A DNA stretch of 64,000 nucleotides, taken from Rickettsia australis str. Phillips. GTDB taxonomy: Bacteria > Pseudomonadota > Alphaproteobacteria > Rickettsiales > Rickettsiaceae. The notes beneath the pieces are model-generated. The model searched no databases and was not told where the DNA came from. It saw only the letters and a list, made by a program, of their open reading frames with translations. The translations under genes and the position numbers were made by a program. The stretch's first letter is position 1. The number at the start of each line of letters is the position of its first letter. The stretch spans positions 1 through 64,000 of the forward strand of contig NZ_AKVZ01000027.1 of assembly GCF_000273745.1 (NCBI RefSeq), read 5' to 3'. Shown here piece after piece: positions 32,011 through 41,985 of the stretch.

Positions 32011-32307
32011 TTATTTAATTCCTCCGGCAAAATCGATATTATGGTCTTTTTCTAATGTAACAATAGCTTTCTTTCTATTGACTTGAGTCCCTATAATTCC
32101 TTTAAATATTTTCTTCTTACCTTTAACGTTTAAAATATTCACTTTTTTTACTTTTACTTTAAATATTTCTTCTATAGCCTTTTTAACGGTAAGTTTTCTA
32201 GCAAATTTATCTACATAAAAAGCGTATTTATTTTGTTCCGAAAGGGCAGTAGTTTTTTCTGTAATAATAGGTTTTCTAATTAAATCGTAGTATTTATAAA
32301 AACTCAT
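32011..32307 (-). CDS. rplW: 50S ribosomal protein L23
   Basis: Tunnel-exit protein and docking site for trigger factor and signal recognition particle, 98 residues. It has YDLIRKPIITEKTTALSEQN and the signature AFYVDKFARKLTVKKAIEEI. The start overlaps the rplD stop by four bases. Confidence 0.97.
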   Translation of the reverse strand: MSFYKYYDLIRKPIITEKTTALSEQNKYAFYVDKFARKLTVKKAIEEIFKVKVKKVNILNVKGKKKIFKGIIGTQVNRKKAIVTLEKDHNIDFAGGIK

Positions 32308-32927
32308 CTTAACCTCTCTTCTAAAACGCTCACTGCTTCTTGTGATAATATGACATATTCATATCGTATTATATCATAAACATTTGCTCCTACTTGTGGA
32401 ACAATCACAATATTATAAATATTTTTTGCAGCTAAAGAAAAATTAGTATCTACTTCATTGCCATCTATTACAAAGAAACTTTTCCCTTGGAATTTGCTTA
32501 ATATATTTACAAGAGCAGAAGTTTTAGGCTGATCTAGCTTTAAAGAATCTATTACTAATAATTTCCCTTCAGCGAATTTCTCAGATAAAGCATGAATTAA
32601 ACCAAGTTTTCGTACTTTTTTAGGTAATTTTGTTGCATGACTACGTACTCTAGGTCCGTGAGCTACACCACCACCACGCATCTGCACCGATCTAAGAGAG
32701 CCTTGTCTTGCATTACCTGTACCTTTTTGCTTAAAAGGTTTTTTTGTGGTTCCTGATACTTCTGATACTGTTTTAGTTTTATGATTACCGGACATTGCTT
32801 TAGCTCTCTGCCAATCAATAACCTGCTTTATTATATCATTTCTGATAAATTCAACAGCAAATATATCTTCATTTAAGCTAATCTCACCAACTTCTTCATT
32901 AGCAAGACTTAATATTTTAGTTTTCAT
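32304..32927 (-). CDS. rplD: 50S ribosomal protein L4
   Basis: Large-subunit protein whose loop reaches into the exit tunnel; in E. coli it also represses the S10 operon. It has 207 residues. The loop GTGNARQGSLRSVQMRGGG (about residues 72-90) and the conserved GPRVRSHATKLPKKVRKLG are present. It is separated from rplC by 273 bases that contain a palindromic element, which is unusual for this operon. Confidence 0.97.
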   Translation of the reverse strand: MKTKILSLANEEVGEISLNEDIFAVEFIRNDIIKQVIDWQRAKAMSGNHKTKTVSEVSGTTKKPFKQKGTGNARQGSLRSVQMRGGGVAHGPRVRSHATKLPKKVRKLGLIHALSEKFAEGKLLVIDSLKLDQPKTSALVNILSKFQGKSFFVIDGNEVDTNFSLAAKNIYNIVIVPQVGANVYDIIRYEYVILSQEAVSVLEERLR

Positions 32928-33200
32928 CTTTATTTAACCTTATACAGTCTTATATAAAACTTTTATATAAATAATATTGCATGATGTTTTGTTAATTTGA
33001 TAATCTTTAACCTCCACAAACATGTCTAAGAGGTTATCAGTAAACAAATTTTAACCGATAATTTAATTTTTTGTTGCTGTAAATCATACGATTTTTTTGA
33101 AATATGCATAATATTTCTGCAAAAATCTTATCAATTTTTGCTAAAAAAGCTCTTTAACTATTTAATTAAAATTCATTTACTGATAGCCTCTAAATATCTA
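32928..33200. other. Enlarged rplC-rplD intergenic gap
   Basis: It contains a long palindromic element (33029-33191), ten bases after the rplC stop, and about 100 bases of leader before rplD. In the leader is a 21-base self-complementary stretch, TTATATAAAACTTTTATATA plus A (32950-32970). A weak promoter-like pair TTAACA and TATTTA on the minus strand, 16 bases apart, is possible but not convincing. Confidence 0.6.
33029..33191. repeat. Long palindromic element (family C) inside the S10 operon
   Basis: The left end AGAGGTTATCAGTAAACAAA and the right end, read on the other strand, AGAGGCTATCAGTAAATGAA are inverted copies. The core on the minus strand is GCAAAAATTGATAAGATTTT, then TGCAGAAATATTATGCATAT and TTCAAAAAAATC. 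It closely matches 46060-46222 and shares the core with 4430 and 39512. Confidence 0.8.
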
Positions 33201-33848
33201 TTATACAATTATTGAAATCTTTTTTATTGCATCTTTTATTGAAAGATACGAATTTTTGTGACCAGGTATACTACCCTGAATCATAATAAGCTTACGCTCT
33301 TTATCAACGGCAAATATTTTCAAATTTTGAATAGTAACTTGGTGACATCCCATATGACCAGCCATTTTTTTGCCTTTGAAAACCTTCCCTGGATCTTGTC
33401 TTTGTCCTGTAGAACCATGCGAACGATGGGATATAGAAACACCGTGAGAAGCTTCAAGACCTCTAAAATTATGTCTTTTCATACTACCGGCAAACCCTTT
33501 ACCTATAGTAGTTGCCGTTATATCCACAAATTGTCCGGCCATAAAATGATCTACTTCTAAATTTGCTGCTATATCAATAAAATTCTCTTCAGAAATTCTA
33601 AATTCTTTTAATTTAGTTTTAGGAGATATTTTAGCATTAGCAAAAACTTGCTTCATAGGCTTGGTTACTCTAGATATTTTCTTATCTTTTATACCTATAA
33701 CCAAAGCATTATATCCATGTTTTTCTAGAGTTTTATGCCCTACTACTTGACAATCATCAACTTTTACTAATGTCAAAGAAATTCTTTCTCCTTTATCATT
33801 AAAAACACTAGTCATCCCAATTTTTTGAGCAATTATACCGGTTCTCAT
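33201..33848 (-). CDS. rplC: 50S ribosomal protein L3
   Basis: Binds 23S rRNA early and reaches to the peptidyl transferase centre, 215 residues. It starts [20 protein letters not shown] and has the signature [19 protein letters not shown] and [16 protein letters not shown] with the Gln that is methylated in E. coli just before. It directly abuts rpsJ upstream; downstream the palindromic element begins ten bases after its stop. Confidence 0.98.
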   Translation of the reverse strand: MRTGIIAQKIGMTSVFNDKGERISLTLVKVDDCQVVGHKTLEKHGYNALVIGIKDKKISRVTKPMKQVFANAKISPKTKLKEFRISEENFIDIAANLEVDHFMAGQFVDITATTIGKGFAGSMKRHNFRGLEASHGVSISHRSHGSTGQRQDPGKVFKGKKMAGHMGCHQVTIQNLKIFAVDKERKLIMIQGSIPGHKNSYLSIKDAIKKISIIV

Positions 33849-34166
33849 TTATTCCCCACTCTCTAATTCAATCACTACATCAACACCTGCTGCTAAATCA
33901 ACTTTACTTAAAGCATCAACAACTGCCGGATTTGGATCATCTATAACTAATAATCTTTTATGCTTTCTAATTTCAAATTGCTCTCTTGACTTCTTATGTA
34001 CATGAGGAGACCTATTGACGGTAAATCTTTCAATTTTTCTAGGTAAAGGAATAGGACCATTAATACTAGCAAATGTTCTTTTAACAGCACTAACTATCTC
34101 TTTTGTAGCTTGATCAAGACTACGGTGATCAAATGATTTTAAACGAATTTTGATTTTATTTTTCAT
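33849..34166 (-). CDS. rpsJ: 30S ribosomal protein S10
   Basis: Head protein of the small subunit and partner of NusB/NusE antitermination, 105 residues. Signatures are [20 protein letters not shown] minus its first residues ([15 protein letters not shown]), [20 protein letters not shown] and [20 protein letters not shown]. First gene of the S10 operon, 95 bases after tuf; a perfect hairpin lies in that gap. Confidence 0.98.
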   Translation of the reverse strand: MKNKIKIRLKSFDHRSLDQATKEIVSAVKRTFASINGPIPLPRKIERFTVNRSPHVHKKSREQFEIRKHKRLLVIDDPNPAVVDALSKVDLAAGVDVVIELESGE

Positions 34167-34216
34167 TCAGTAAACCTAATATTTAAACAGCAAGATGTTT
34201 TTCAGACATCTTAAAA

Positions 34217-34254
34217 TATAAATACCTATTATTAAAAAATAATAGGTATTTATA
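34217..34254. other. Perfect 17-bp hairpin between tuf and rpsJ
   Basis: TATAAATACCTATTATT, loop AAAA, AATAATAGGTATTTATA: seventeen pairs, no mismatch. It starts eight bases after the tuf stop region. On the transcribed (minus) strand it is followed by TTTTAAG, a weak U-run, so it could be a partial terminator or an RNA-processing site between tuf and the S10 operon. Confidence 0.65.
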
Positions 34255-34261
34255 AAATCAA

Positions 34262-35446
34262 TTAATTATTTATTTGAGTTACTACGCCGGCACCCACTGT
34301 TCTACCACCTTCACGTATAGAAAATTTCAACCCTTCCTGCATAGCAATTGGTTTAATTAATTCCACTGTAAAAGTAGCATTATCTCCAGGCATAACCATC
34401 TGCTTATCAGCAGGCAATTTTATTGTACCGGTAACGTCTGTTGTTCTAAAATAAAACTGCGGACGATAGTCATTAGTAAATGGTGTATGACGTCCACCCT
34501 CTTCTTTACTAAGCACATATACTTCAGCTTCAAACTGATCATGCGGTTTTATACTACCAGGTTTTGCAAGAACTTGTCCTCTTTCAACTTCTTCTCTTTT
34601 TGTACCACGTAGTAATATACCGACATTATCCCCGGCTTGTCCTTCATCAAGTAATTTCCTGAACATTTCTACACCGGTACAGGTAGTTTTTTGTGTATCT
34701 TTTAAACCGACTATTTCAATTTCCTCACCTGCCTTAATCATTCCTGACTCTACTCTACCGGTTACAACAGTACCTCTTCCTGAAATAGAGAATACATCTT
34801 CTATAGGCATTAAGAAAGGTTTATCAGTAGCTCTTACAGGATGCGGTATATAGCTATCTACTGCATCCATTAACTCATTAATAGCTTTTTCACCTTCAGG
34901 CTGTCCTTCTAAAGCTTGAAGTGCAGAACCTTTAATAATAGGTATTTCATCAGCCGGGAAGCCATATTGTGATAATAATTCCCTTACTTCCATCTCTACT
35001 AGTTCTAATAAATCAGGATCATCCACCATATCTACTTTATTTAAGAATACTACCATAGCAGGTACACCTACCTGTTTTGCTAGTAATATATGCTCCCTAG
35101 TTTGCGGCATAGGACCATCAGCAGCAGAAACTACTAATATTGCACCATCCATCTGAGCGGCACCGGTTATCATGTTCTTTACATAGTCAGCGTGTCCCGG
35201 ACAATCTACGTGTGCATAGTGTCTATTTTTAGTCTCATATTCTACGTGTGCAGTAGAAATAGTTATACCTCTTTCTTTTTCTTCAGGAGCAGCATCAATT
35301 TGATCATACGCTGTAGCTTTTGCTCCACCTGTCTTAGCAAGTACTATAGTTATTGCTGCCGTTAAGGAAGTTTTACCGTGATCTACGTGACCGATCGTAC
35401 CTATATTAACGTGCGGTTTAGTTCGTTCAAATTTTGCTTTTGCCAT
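34262..35446 (-). CDS. tuf: Elongation factor Tu
   Basis: GTPase that brings aminoacyl-tRNA to the ribosome, 394 residues. G-domain motifs are GHVDHGKTS (P-loop, about residues 18-26), [12 protein letters not shown] (switch I), DCPGHADYV (switch II), NKVDMVD and GSALQALEG. Domains 2 and 3 follow; the end [15 protein letters not shown] is canonical. Preceded by tRNA-Tyr and tRNA-Gly, the same arrangement as the E. coli tufB region. I see only one tuf in this window. Confidence 0.99.
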   Translation of the reverse strand: MAKAKFERTKPHVNIGTIGHVDHGKTSLTAAITIVLAKTGGAKATAYDQIDAAPEEKERGITISTAHVEYETKNRHYAHVDCPGHADYVKNMITGAAQMDGAILVVSAADGPMPQTREHILLAKQVGVPAMVVFLNKVDMVDDPDLLELVEMEVRELLSQYGFPADEIPIIKGSALQALEGQPEGEKAINELMDAVDSYIPHPVRATDKPFLMPIEDVFSISGRGTVVTGRVESGMIKAGEEIEIVGLKDTQKTTCTGVEMFRKLLDEGQAGDNVGILLRGTKREEVERGQVLAKPGSIKPHDQFEAEVYVLSKEEGGRHTPFTNDYRPQFYFRTTDVTGTIKLPADKQMVMPGDNATFTVELIKPIAMQEGLKFSIREGGRTVGAGVVTQINN

Positions 35447-35536
35447 ATTATTACTCTCTACAATTTTTTAGGTTTAATACATAGTTAATTTTTTATAAAT
35501 GAATTTTTTTCTCAATTTATTTATTACCACTATCTC

Positions 35537-35610
35537 TGGAGCGGGTGATGGGAATCGAACCCACACAGCCAGCTTGGAAGGCTGGAACTCTACCATTGAG
35601 CTACACCCGC
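35537..35610 (-). tRNA. tRNA-Gly (anticodon TCC)
   Basis: Minus strand. It starts GCGGGTGTAGCTCAATGGTA and ends CACCCGCTCCA with the CCA encoded. Acceptor GCGGGTG pairs with CACCCGC. Anticodon stem CCAGC/GCTGG encloses CTTCCAA, so the anticodon is TCC (Gly). Confidence 0.96.
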
Positions 35611-35775
35611 ATTGTGCCACTATTAATAAAATAATTTCAAAGCTATTTTGTTAATAGTCCTATATCAATTTTATTCAGATTTATAAATGTACACAATTAT
35701 GTTTTATTTTTAAATTAAACATATATACATGAAATCTTTTAAAATAAAATGACATGCTTCCCTGAACCATTTAAG

Positions 35776-35861
35776 TGGTGGAGGGAGAAGGATTCGAACC
35801 TTCGAACGCTTACGCGGGCAGATTTACAGTCTGCTGCCATTGACCACTCGGCCACCCCTCC
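35776..35861 (-). tRNA. tRNA-Tyr (anticodon GTA)
   Basis: Minus strand, 86 bases with a long variable arm (class II). It starts GGAGGGGTGGCCGAGTGGTC and ends CCCTCCACCA. Anticodon stem GCAGA/TCTGC encloses CTGTAAA, giving GTA (Tyr). The variable arm is CCGCGTAAGCG-like. Confidence 0.96.
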
Positions 35862-36037
35862 TAAAGAACTTTACTGTATTAAATAGACTAATTCACTGTA
35901 AAATACAATATATAATTAGTATTAGGACTTAATAAAACTTCTTGCCGAATTATCAAATAAACAAGTAGCAGCTTGCACATTTATTTAGTTGTAACTTTCT
36001 ATAATAAATAGTAGTTTCTGTCAAGAACAAATTACTG

Positions 36038-36775
36038 ATGGTTTTCAATAAGATGCAAAATAAAAAACTTGATTCTAAAAATTGTTATTATATGTATGGG
36101 AAACATCCTGTATTTTCTGCTCTAAATAATCCAAAACGTCAAATTGAAAATATTTTATGCACTAGGGAAATTTTTGATACAAACAAAAAATTAATAGGTA
36201 CTAGATCTTATGAAATTGTTAATAACGATATTTTATCTAAATTACTGGGACACCAAACACATCAAGGAATAGCTGCAAAAGTTAGACCAATTTTTTCTTA
36301 CAATTTAGAGCACATAGATATAAAAAACCCAAAATGTAAAATTGCGATTCTTGATCAAATAACAGACACACAAAATATTGGAGCAATTATTCGTAGTGCC
36401 GCTGCTTTTGATATAAATGCTATAATATTACCTCAAGATAATTCTCCGAATGAAAGCGGAGGCATTGCTAAAGCGGCTTGCGGTACTTTAGAATTAATAT
36501 CTATAATTAAAGTTACTAACTTACGCTCATGTATGAATTATCTTAAAAAACACGGCTTTTGGATTATAGGTCTAACCGGTTCTGCAAATGATGACTTTAC
36601 CGATAAATTAATTTCAGACAAAATGGCATTAGTATTTGGCTCAGAAGATAAAGGCATGCGAAGATTAATCGAAGAAACATGTGATTATTTAGCCAAAATC
36701 CCTATTTCTAGGAGAGTTGAAAGTCTTAATGTATCAAATGCCGCTTCTATAATTTTTCATTCATTACATCAATAA
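36038..36775 (+). CDS. rlmB: 23S rRNA (guanosine-2'-O-)-methyltransferase RlmB (SpoU/TrmH family)
   Basis: Transfers a methyl group from S-adenosylmethionine to the 2'-O of G2251 of 23S rRNA in E. coli. It has 245 residues. The N-terminal substrate domain has YMYGKHPVFSALNNPKR; the knotted C-terminal domain has LDQITDTQNIGAIIRSAAAF (motif 1), ALVFGSEDKGMRRLIEETCD (motif 2) and IPISRRVESLNVSNAASI (motif 3). Whether it acts on the same base here is inference. It is the first plus-strand gene after the ribosomal block. Confidence 0.9.
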   Translation: MVFNKMQNKKLDSKNCYYMYGKHPVFSALNNPKRQIENILCTREIFDTNKKLIGTRSYEIVNNDILSKLLGHQTHQGIAAKVRPIFSYNLEHIDIKNPKCKIAILDQITDTQNIGAIIRSAAAFDINAIILPQDNSPNESGGIAKAACGTLELISIIKVTNLRSCMNYLKKHGFWIIGLTGSANDDFTDKLISDKMALVFGSEDKGMRRLIEETCDYLAKIPISRRVESLNVSNAASIIFHSLHQ

Positions 36776-36882
36776 TATTTTTAAATCAAATATTGTTTTT
36801 TATTTACTTCGATATAAATATTTAGTCTACTAAAATTAAAGTCATAAACTTTTATTATATCAATTAATGTGAGAGCAAAGTC

Positions 36883-37335
36883 ATGAAAAGGGGACCAAAT
36901 AAACAAATTATCGAGAGTTTTGAAAAGCAATTAGACATATTTATAAATGAACTTACAGAAGAAGAGATAACAACGGCTATATTAAATAATTTTTTTGATA
37001 AAGTGATCAATAACCTCAAAAATGAAAGATTCATTAATGATACTATATTTGATATATATCAAGGTAAAGCAGTAATTACTAAAGCTATATATTCCGATTA
37101 CATGGAATCTTCTGAACCTAAATATAACGAACATTGGCAAAAATTTTATAGTTTTAATCGTAATCTTATGATAAAAAGCACATTAATATTTATTGCTAAG
37201 AATCTAAACAAAGCTTCTTTAACAGACAAATTATACTATAGCTTTGCTAAATTAGCCCAGCAATTAGACTTGAATGTAGTAAGTGATCATTTTATGAAAA
37301 AAATAGATAATTATATAACATTTAACAATTTATGA
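36883..37335 (+). CDS. Hypothetical protein overlapping fumC
   Basis: A 150-residue soluble, mostly helical protein beginning [20 protein letters not shown]. It contains a tyrosine-rich centre ([31 protein letters not shown]) and ends [13 protein letters not shown]. No family recognised, no signal peptide or membrane segment. Its stop overlaps the fumC start by four bases (ATGA), so the two are translated from one message. It appears intact, in contrast to most accessory genes in this window, which suggests it is under selection. Confidence 0.75.
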   Translation: MKRGPNKQIIESFEKQLDIFINELTEEEITTAILNNFFDKVINNLKNERFINDTIFDIYQGKAVITKAIYSDYMESSEPKYNEHWQKFYSFNRNLMIKSTLIFIAKNLNKASLTDKLYYSFAKLAQQLDLNVVSDHFMKKIDNYITFNNL

Positions 37336-38717
37336 AAAATTACAGAACCGAAAGCGATTCTTTTGGAGAAATTCAAATAGAAGAAAAATTTTATTGGGGA
37401 GCTCAAACTCAAAGATCTTTAGAAAATTTTAAAATAGGCAAACAAAAAATGCCTGAAATTTTAATTCGTGCTCTTGCTATTTTAAAAAAATGTGCAGCAC
37501 AGGTTAATTATGAGTTTGGTGATTTAGACGCTAAAATAGCTACAAGTATCGATAAAGCTACAGATAGAATCTTAGAAGGCGAATTTGAGGATAATTTTCC
37601 TTTAGTAGTTTGGCAAACAGGTTCAGGTACGCAAACAAACATGAATATGAACGAGGTTATTGCCTCTATTGCTAATGAAGAATTAACAAGCAAGAAAGGC
37701 GGCAAATCTCCAGTACATCCTAACGATCATGTTAATAAAGGACAATCATCCAACGACTCTTTTCCAACCGCTATGCACATAGCAACCGTACTTGCAACTA
37801 AACAACAACTTATACCGGCTTTGAATAATTTACTTACCGCTTTGCAAGACAAGTCAAAAGATTGGGATAAAATCATAAAAATAGGACGAACCCACTTGCA
37901 GGACGCAACTCCTTTAACTCTTAAACAGGAATTCTCCGGATATATTACACAAATAGAGTATGCTTTAGAACGCATAGGAGATGCACTAAAAAAAGTCTAT
38001 CTACTTGCTCAAGGTGGAACGGCAGTCGGCACAGGTATTAACTCAAAAATAGGCTTTGATATAAAATTTGCTGAGAAAGTGGCAGAGTTTACTAAACAAC
38101 CCTTTAAGACTGCTCCTAATAAATTTGAAAGTCTAGCTGCCCACGACGCACTAGTAGCATTTTCAGGCACTCTTAATACTATAGCAGTTAGCTTAATGAA
38201 AATAGCAAATGATATAAGGTTACTTGGGTCAGGTCCAAGATGCGGTCTTGGTGAGCTGCATTTACCAGAAAACGAACCCGGTTCTTCGATTATGCCTGGT
38301 AAAGTAAACCCTACCCAAGTCGAAGCTTTAACAATGGTGTGCAGTCAGGTAATGGGAAATCATGTTACGGTTACTATTGCCGGCTCTAACGGACATCTTG
38401 AACTTAACGTCTTTAAACCTGTAATAATATACAATATCCTACAATCTATAGAGCTGTTATCCGATAGCGTAAATAGCTTTGTTACTCACTGTGTTAAAGG
38501 CTTAGAACCTAATATAGCACGCATTAATGATTTACGTGATAAATCGCTAATGCTTGTTACGGCTCTTAATCCGCATATAGGCTATGATAATGCCGCAAAA
38601 ATTGCTAAAGAAGCTCATAAGCATGGGAGTACTCTAAAAGAAGCAGCTAAAAAACTCAATCTTTTATCGGAAGAAGATTTTGATAAAATAGTAGTTCCTG
38701 AAAAAATGGTTGGATAA
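37332..38717 (+). CDS. fumC: Fumarate hydratase class II
   Basis: Iron-independent tetramer that interconverts fumarate and malate in the citric acid cycle. It has 461 residues, normal length. Landmarks are [20 protein letters not shown] at the N-terminus, [46 protein letters not shown] and the superfamily signature [13 protein letters not shown] (about residue 318-330). It is coupled by four bases to the preceding small gene. Confidence 0.97.
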   Translation: MKNYRTESDSFGEIQIEEKFYWGAQTQRSLENFKIGKQKMPEILIRALAILKKCAAQVNYEFGDLDAKIATSIDKATDRILEGEFEDNFPLVVWQTGSGTQTNMNMNEVIASIANEELTSKKGGKSPVHPNDHVNKGQSSNDSFPTAMHIATVLATKQQLIPALNNLLTALQDKSKDWDKIIKIGRTHLQDATPLTLKQEFSGYITQIEYALERIGDALKKVYLLAQGGTAVGTGINSKIGFDIKFAEKVAEFTKQPFKTAPNKFESLAAHDALVAFSGTLNTIAVSLMKIANDIRLLGSGPRCGLGELHLPENEPGSSIMPGKVNPTQVEALTMVCSQVMGNHVTVTIAGSNGHLELNVFKPVIIYNILQSIELLSDSVNSFVTHCVKGLEPNIARINDLRDKSLMLVTALNPHIGYDNAAKIAKEAHKHGSTLKEAAKKLNLLSEEDFDKIVVPEKMVG

Positions 38718-38820
38718 CCTTAGGTTTTATATAAAAATATAAATTTAAACTATTAATGTTACTACACAAAATCTTATAAATAGGCTATTATTAAATTAGT
38801 TTATTTATTATATTACCTAT

Positions 38821-39071
38821 GTGAAACAAAATTTATCTAATCAAATTAACCTACTAGAAACAAAAACTTATTTTTCCTATCTAATACAGCGTGTTACAAG
38901 ACGGCGAACAAATTACTATTTGTAAGGCATTATACGCCGGTTGCAAAAATTATACCTATAACTTAAAAACCTAAAAGAGATAATATAGTAGAGCAAATAA
39001 GATAATTCAGCAAAGGTAATACATTGGCTCCTTATACTATTAAAGAGCTTCGAGGTGAAGGTAGAAGATGA
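38821..39071 (+). pseudogene. Decayed Phd/YefM-type antitoxin
   Basis: From a GTG at 38821 it reads KQNLSNQINLLETKTYFSYL and IQRV, then needs a one-base shift to LQDGEQITICKALYAGCK, and after further breaks KRDN, APYTIKELRGEGRR and a TGA at 39069-39071. The order matches Phd-type antitoxins (LLEAKTxFSxLIxRVxxGEEIxIxKxGKPVAxI). Its stop overlaps the toxin start (ATGA), the usual coupling. Confidence 0.65.
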
Positions 39072-39480
39072 GTTCTAAACCATTTATAGCCGATTGCTCC
39101 ATAACTGCTTCATGGTTCTTTATGATGAACGTGATGAATATTCCGACTTTACATGAGATTATTGTTATAAATTTAGAGCAGTAGTACCATTTCTTTGGAA
39201 ATTTGAAGTAACTAATACAATATTAATAGCAGCAAAACGTGCTAGAATAACTTCAGCAAAAATTATTAAAACTATAGATTTTTTAAACTCCTTACCCATC
39301 AATATATCAAATTTTGATTTTCCTATGTACAAAATTATGAATACTGCAAGAACCAATAATCTTACTTCATACTATGCAACTTATTTGTTAACTGCCATGC
39401 ATGAAGGGCTCCCTGTGGCTAATAATAATAAAGCATTAATCAAAGCTTGTCATAATAACGGCGTTCCATTATTAAAATAA
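39068..39480 (+). pseudogene. Decayed VapC-type PIN-domain toxin
   Basis: From the ATG at 39068 it reads MSSKPFIADCSITASWFF, with the first PIN Asp in IADCS, then shifts frame twice and continues AVVPFLWKFEVTNTILIAAK to RTNNLTSYYATYLLTAMHEG and LPVANNNKALIKAC, ending NNGVPLLK. In intact PIN toxins the blocks are YDAxYLxLA and LATxDxAL; here the Asp residues read Y and N, so catalysis would be lost even if the frame were restored. An Mg-dependent RNase in its original state. Confidence 0.75.
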
Positions 39481-39511
39481 CATAATCCACATTTTTTATA
39501 AAATACTGTGG

Positions 39512-39689
39512 AAATTTTAAGGCTGTGTGAAAAAATTTAATTATTTATATTGTGAGATATTTTTGAGCAAAAATTAATAAGATTTTTGCAGCAAATAGCT
39601 ATTCCTATTTCAAAAAAATCTCATAATTTGCAGCCAAAAAGAACAAAAATATATTAATTAAATTTTTCTTCACACAGCCTTAAAATTTT
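39512..39689. repeat. Long palindromic element (family C) with perfect 19-bp arms
   Basis: AAATTTTAAGGCTGTGTGA at the left is an exact inverted match of TCACACAGCCTTAAAATTT at the right. The core GCAAAAATTAATAAGATTTT, TGCAGCAAATAGCTATTCCT and ATTTCAAAAAAATC matches the elements at 33029 and 46060, but the arms differ. It lies between the decayed toxin and ftsZ, 39 bases before the ftsZ start. Confidence 0.8.
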
Positions 39690-39728
39690 ATTATACTTGA
39701 ACATAATTATATAAATATAAAGATTATT

Positions 39729-41087
39729 ATGGTTTTAAATATAAAAGCTCCTGAAAATATAGTATTAAAGCCAACAATTACGGTTTTCGGTGTAGGAGGT
39801 GCAGGTAGTAATGCAGTAAATAATATGATTAGTGCTAATCTGCAAGGTGCTAATTTTGTAGTAGCTAATACCGATGCTCAATCGCTTGAACATTCTTTAT
39901 GCACGAACAAAATACAACTCGGTGTTTCTACGACTAGAGGTCTTGGGGCAGGAGCTTCTCCTGAGGTTGGAGCACTTGCTGCTCAAGAATCAGAAAGCGA
40001 AATTCGTAGTTACTTAGAAAATAGCAATATGGTATTTATTACAGCAGGTATGGGTGGTGGTACAGGTACCGGTTCTGCACCGGTTATTGCACGCATTGCT
40101 AAAGAACTAGGCATCCTTACGGTTGGGGTAGTCACTAAACCTTTCCATTTTGAAGGCGGTCATCGTATGAAAACTGCCGATAAAGGACTTATTGACCTAC
40201 AGCAATTCGTTGATACTTTAATTGTAATACCGAACCAAAATCTATTCCGTATTGCTAATGAACAAACGACGTTTGCCGATGCTTTCAAAATGGCAGATGA
40301 TGTATTACATGCAGGTGTTAGAGGAGTAACGGATTTAATGATTATGCCGGGACTTATTAATCTTGATTTTGCCGACATTAAAGCAGTAATGAGCGAAATG
40401 GGTAAAGCAATGATGGGTACGGGTGAAGCTAGCGGCGAAGATAGAGCTATTAAAGCAGCAGAATCTGCAATTTCAAATCCGCTGCTAGATCATAGCTCAA
40501 TGTGCGGTGCACGAGGTGTATTAATCAATATTACTGGCGGTTCCGACATGACCTTATTTGAAGTTGACAACGCTGCTAATAGAATTAGAGAAGAAGTAGA
40601 TAACCTTGATGCTAATATTATTTTCGGTTCAACATTTAATCCAGAATTAAAAGGAATTATCCGAGTATCGGTTGTTGCTACCGGTATTGATGCCGATAAA
40701 GTACCGACATATAAACCCGCAATAGCTGAAACTACCAATATAGTTCCTGAAGAAACTCATAATGAAGCTATAGTACAACCTACACAAATAGAAGAAATTC
40801 CTGATTTTAACAGCTACAGTACCGAAAATATTGCAATTACCGACTCTCCAATAAATCAAAATTTTATCGGAAATGAAAAAGAACTAGGGTTATATGTAAA
40901 TACTTTTAACAAATCTGAAGATGACGCACCAAAACCATCATTTTTAGGAAAAATATGGGGTTCTCTGCGTGCTTCAAATAATCAAACTTTAGAACGCAAA
41001 AACATTGTTGTTAATACTCTAGATCAAGATAATAAAGAGTCGGATATTCATGACATACCGGCTTTCTTAAGAAAGAAAAGGGATTAG
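39729..41087 (+). CDS. ftsZ: Cell division protein FtsZ
   Basis: Tubulin-like GTPase that forms the division ring. It has 452 residues. The GTPase domain has [17 protein letters not shown], the tubulin signature [13 protein letters not shown] (about residues 104-116), and [21 protein letters not shown] linker of about 110 residues (340-440) ends in the conserved C-terminal peptide [12 protein letters not shown] that binds membrane anchors. It is not linked to the murein/division cluster here. The element at 39512-39689 lies directly upstream, where its promoter should be. Confidence 0.98.
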   Translation: MVLNIKAPENIVLKPTITVFGVGGAGSNAVNNMISANLQGANFVVANTDAQSLEHSLCTNKIQLGVSTTRGLGAGASPEVGALAAQESESEIRSYLENSNMVFITAGMGGGTGTGSAPVIARIAKELGILTVGVVTKPFHFEGGHRMKTADKGLIDLQQFVDTLIVIPNQNLFRIANEQTTFADAFKMADDVLHAGVRGVTDLMIMPGLINLDFADIKAVMSEMGKAMMGTGEASGEDRAIKAAESAISNPLLDHSSMCGARGVLINITGGSDMTLFEVDNAANRIREEVDNLDANIIFGSTFNPELKGIIRVSVVATGIDADKVPTYKPAIAETTNIVPEETHNEAIVQPTQIEEIPDFNSYSTENIAITDSPINQNFIGNEKELGLYVNTFNKSEDDAPKPSFLGKIWGSLRASNNQTLERKNIVVNTLDQDNKESDIHDIPAFLRKKRD

Positions 41088-41089
41088 AT

Positions 41090-41706
41090 TAGAAAATGAA
41101 CATAATTTCGAACAGCATAAAAAAGAATTATTAGAAATAACTAAAAATTTTCCTGCAGATATTGCATCACTAATAAATTATGTCGATAAAACATTTAAAT
41201 GTCATATTCATGATTTATCTTTATCGTATCAAAAAGATTTAAAGTTTTTTATAGCAAAAAGCTTTGCAAATCAAATTGATACTTGTAACTAAAGAACATG
41301 CTCAAAATTTTGTACAAGAGTTACAAGAGCTGTGGGAAGATTTATTTGAAGAGATATTAGAAGATAAGCCTGTATATAGTTATAGTTTAGATATTGATGG
41401 AGTAACATACTATGCCGAATTAGATTTTACCAAATTAAATCAAAATAATATGCTGAATACAAGAGTTAGCGAAAACTTTCTTAATTTTAATTTAATAGAA
41501 ACGCTACCTAACTTTTCTAGTGACAAACAAAAATATAAGGCTGAACTAACCTTTACGGAACTAAAACAAAATAATTTTCAAACTATTCTTATTTCAAATA
41601 TACAAAATAATCACAATAATTACATATTATTGCTAAAATTATAAACCTTGAAGAACAAGTTACCATAGATGTATTAAACAATTTATTATTAGGTGCTAAT
41701 AAATAA
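41090..41706 (+). pseudogene. Unknown gene with a frameshift
   Basis: Directly after ftsZ the frame reads [20 protein letters not shown], then INYVDKTFKCHIHDLSLSYQ and KDLKFFIAKSFANQI, and a one-base shift near 41275 continues it as LILVTKEHAQNFVQELQELW to NYILLLKL; a further shift gives IINLEEQVTIDVLNNLLLGA and NK. No family recognised; acidic and probably helical at the start, with repeated AELDFTKLNQNN / AELTFTELKQNN blocks, two copies of one short motif about 50 residues apart. No clear original start is visible. Confidence 0.5.
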
Positions 41707-41970
41707 ATGTAATTTTTTTGAATCCAATAACGGATCAGAAATATATTTTAGATTACCTAATAATGAAAAGCTTGCCATGAAAGTTTTCAGTTTAAATAAT
41801 CAGCCTATATTAAAGAAAATAAATTTGAAAATGCTATATTATTTTTAAGTAAAAAAATAAACGCAAAGGGTGAGGTTGACTATAGTGAAGGTTTTGTGCT
41901 GATATAGCCGATGGTAAAATAAATTCTTCTTATATAACTCCTTTAGGCGAGATAATGGAGTTTAATTAAT
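41707..41970 (+). pseudogene. Fragments of a second unknown gene
   Basis: Short pieces in different frames: CNFFESNNGSEIYFRLPNNE, KLAMKVFSLNNQPILK, INAKGEVDYSEGF and ADGKINSSYITPLGEIMEFN with a stop at 41970. They look like the remains of one small protein. No family recognised. It may be the C-terminal continuation of the preceding broken gene. Confidence 0.4.
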
Positions 41971-41985
41971 TAAACAAATAATCAT

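Noticed and set aside
33258-33560. Plus-strand 100-codon frame in rplC
   Set aside because: Antisense shadow of rplC, as with the other plus-strand frames across the ribosomal operons.
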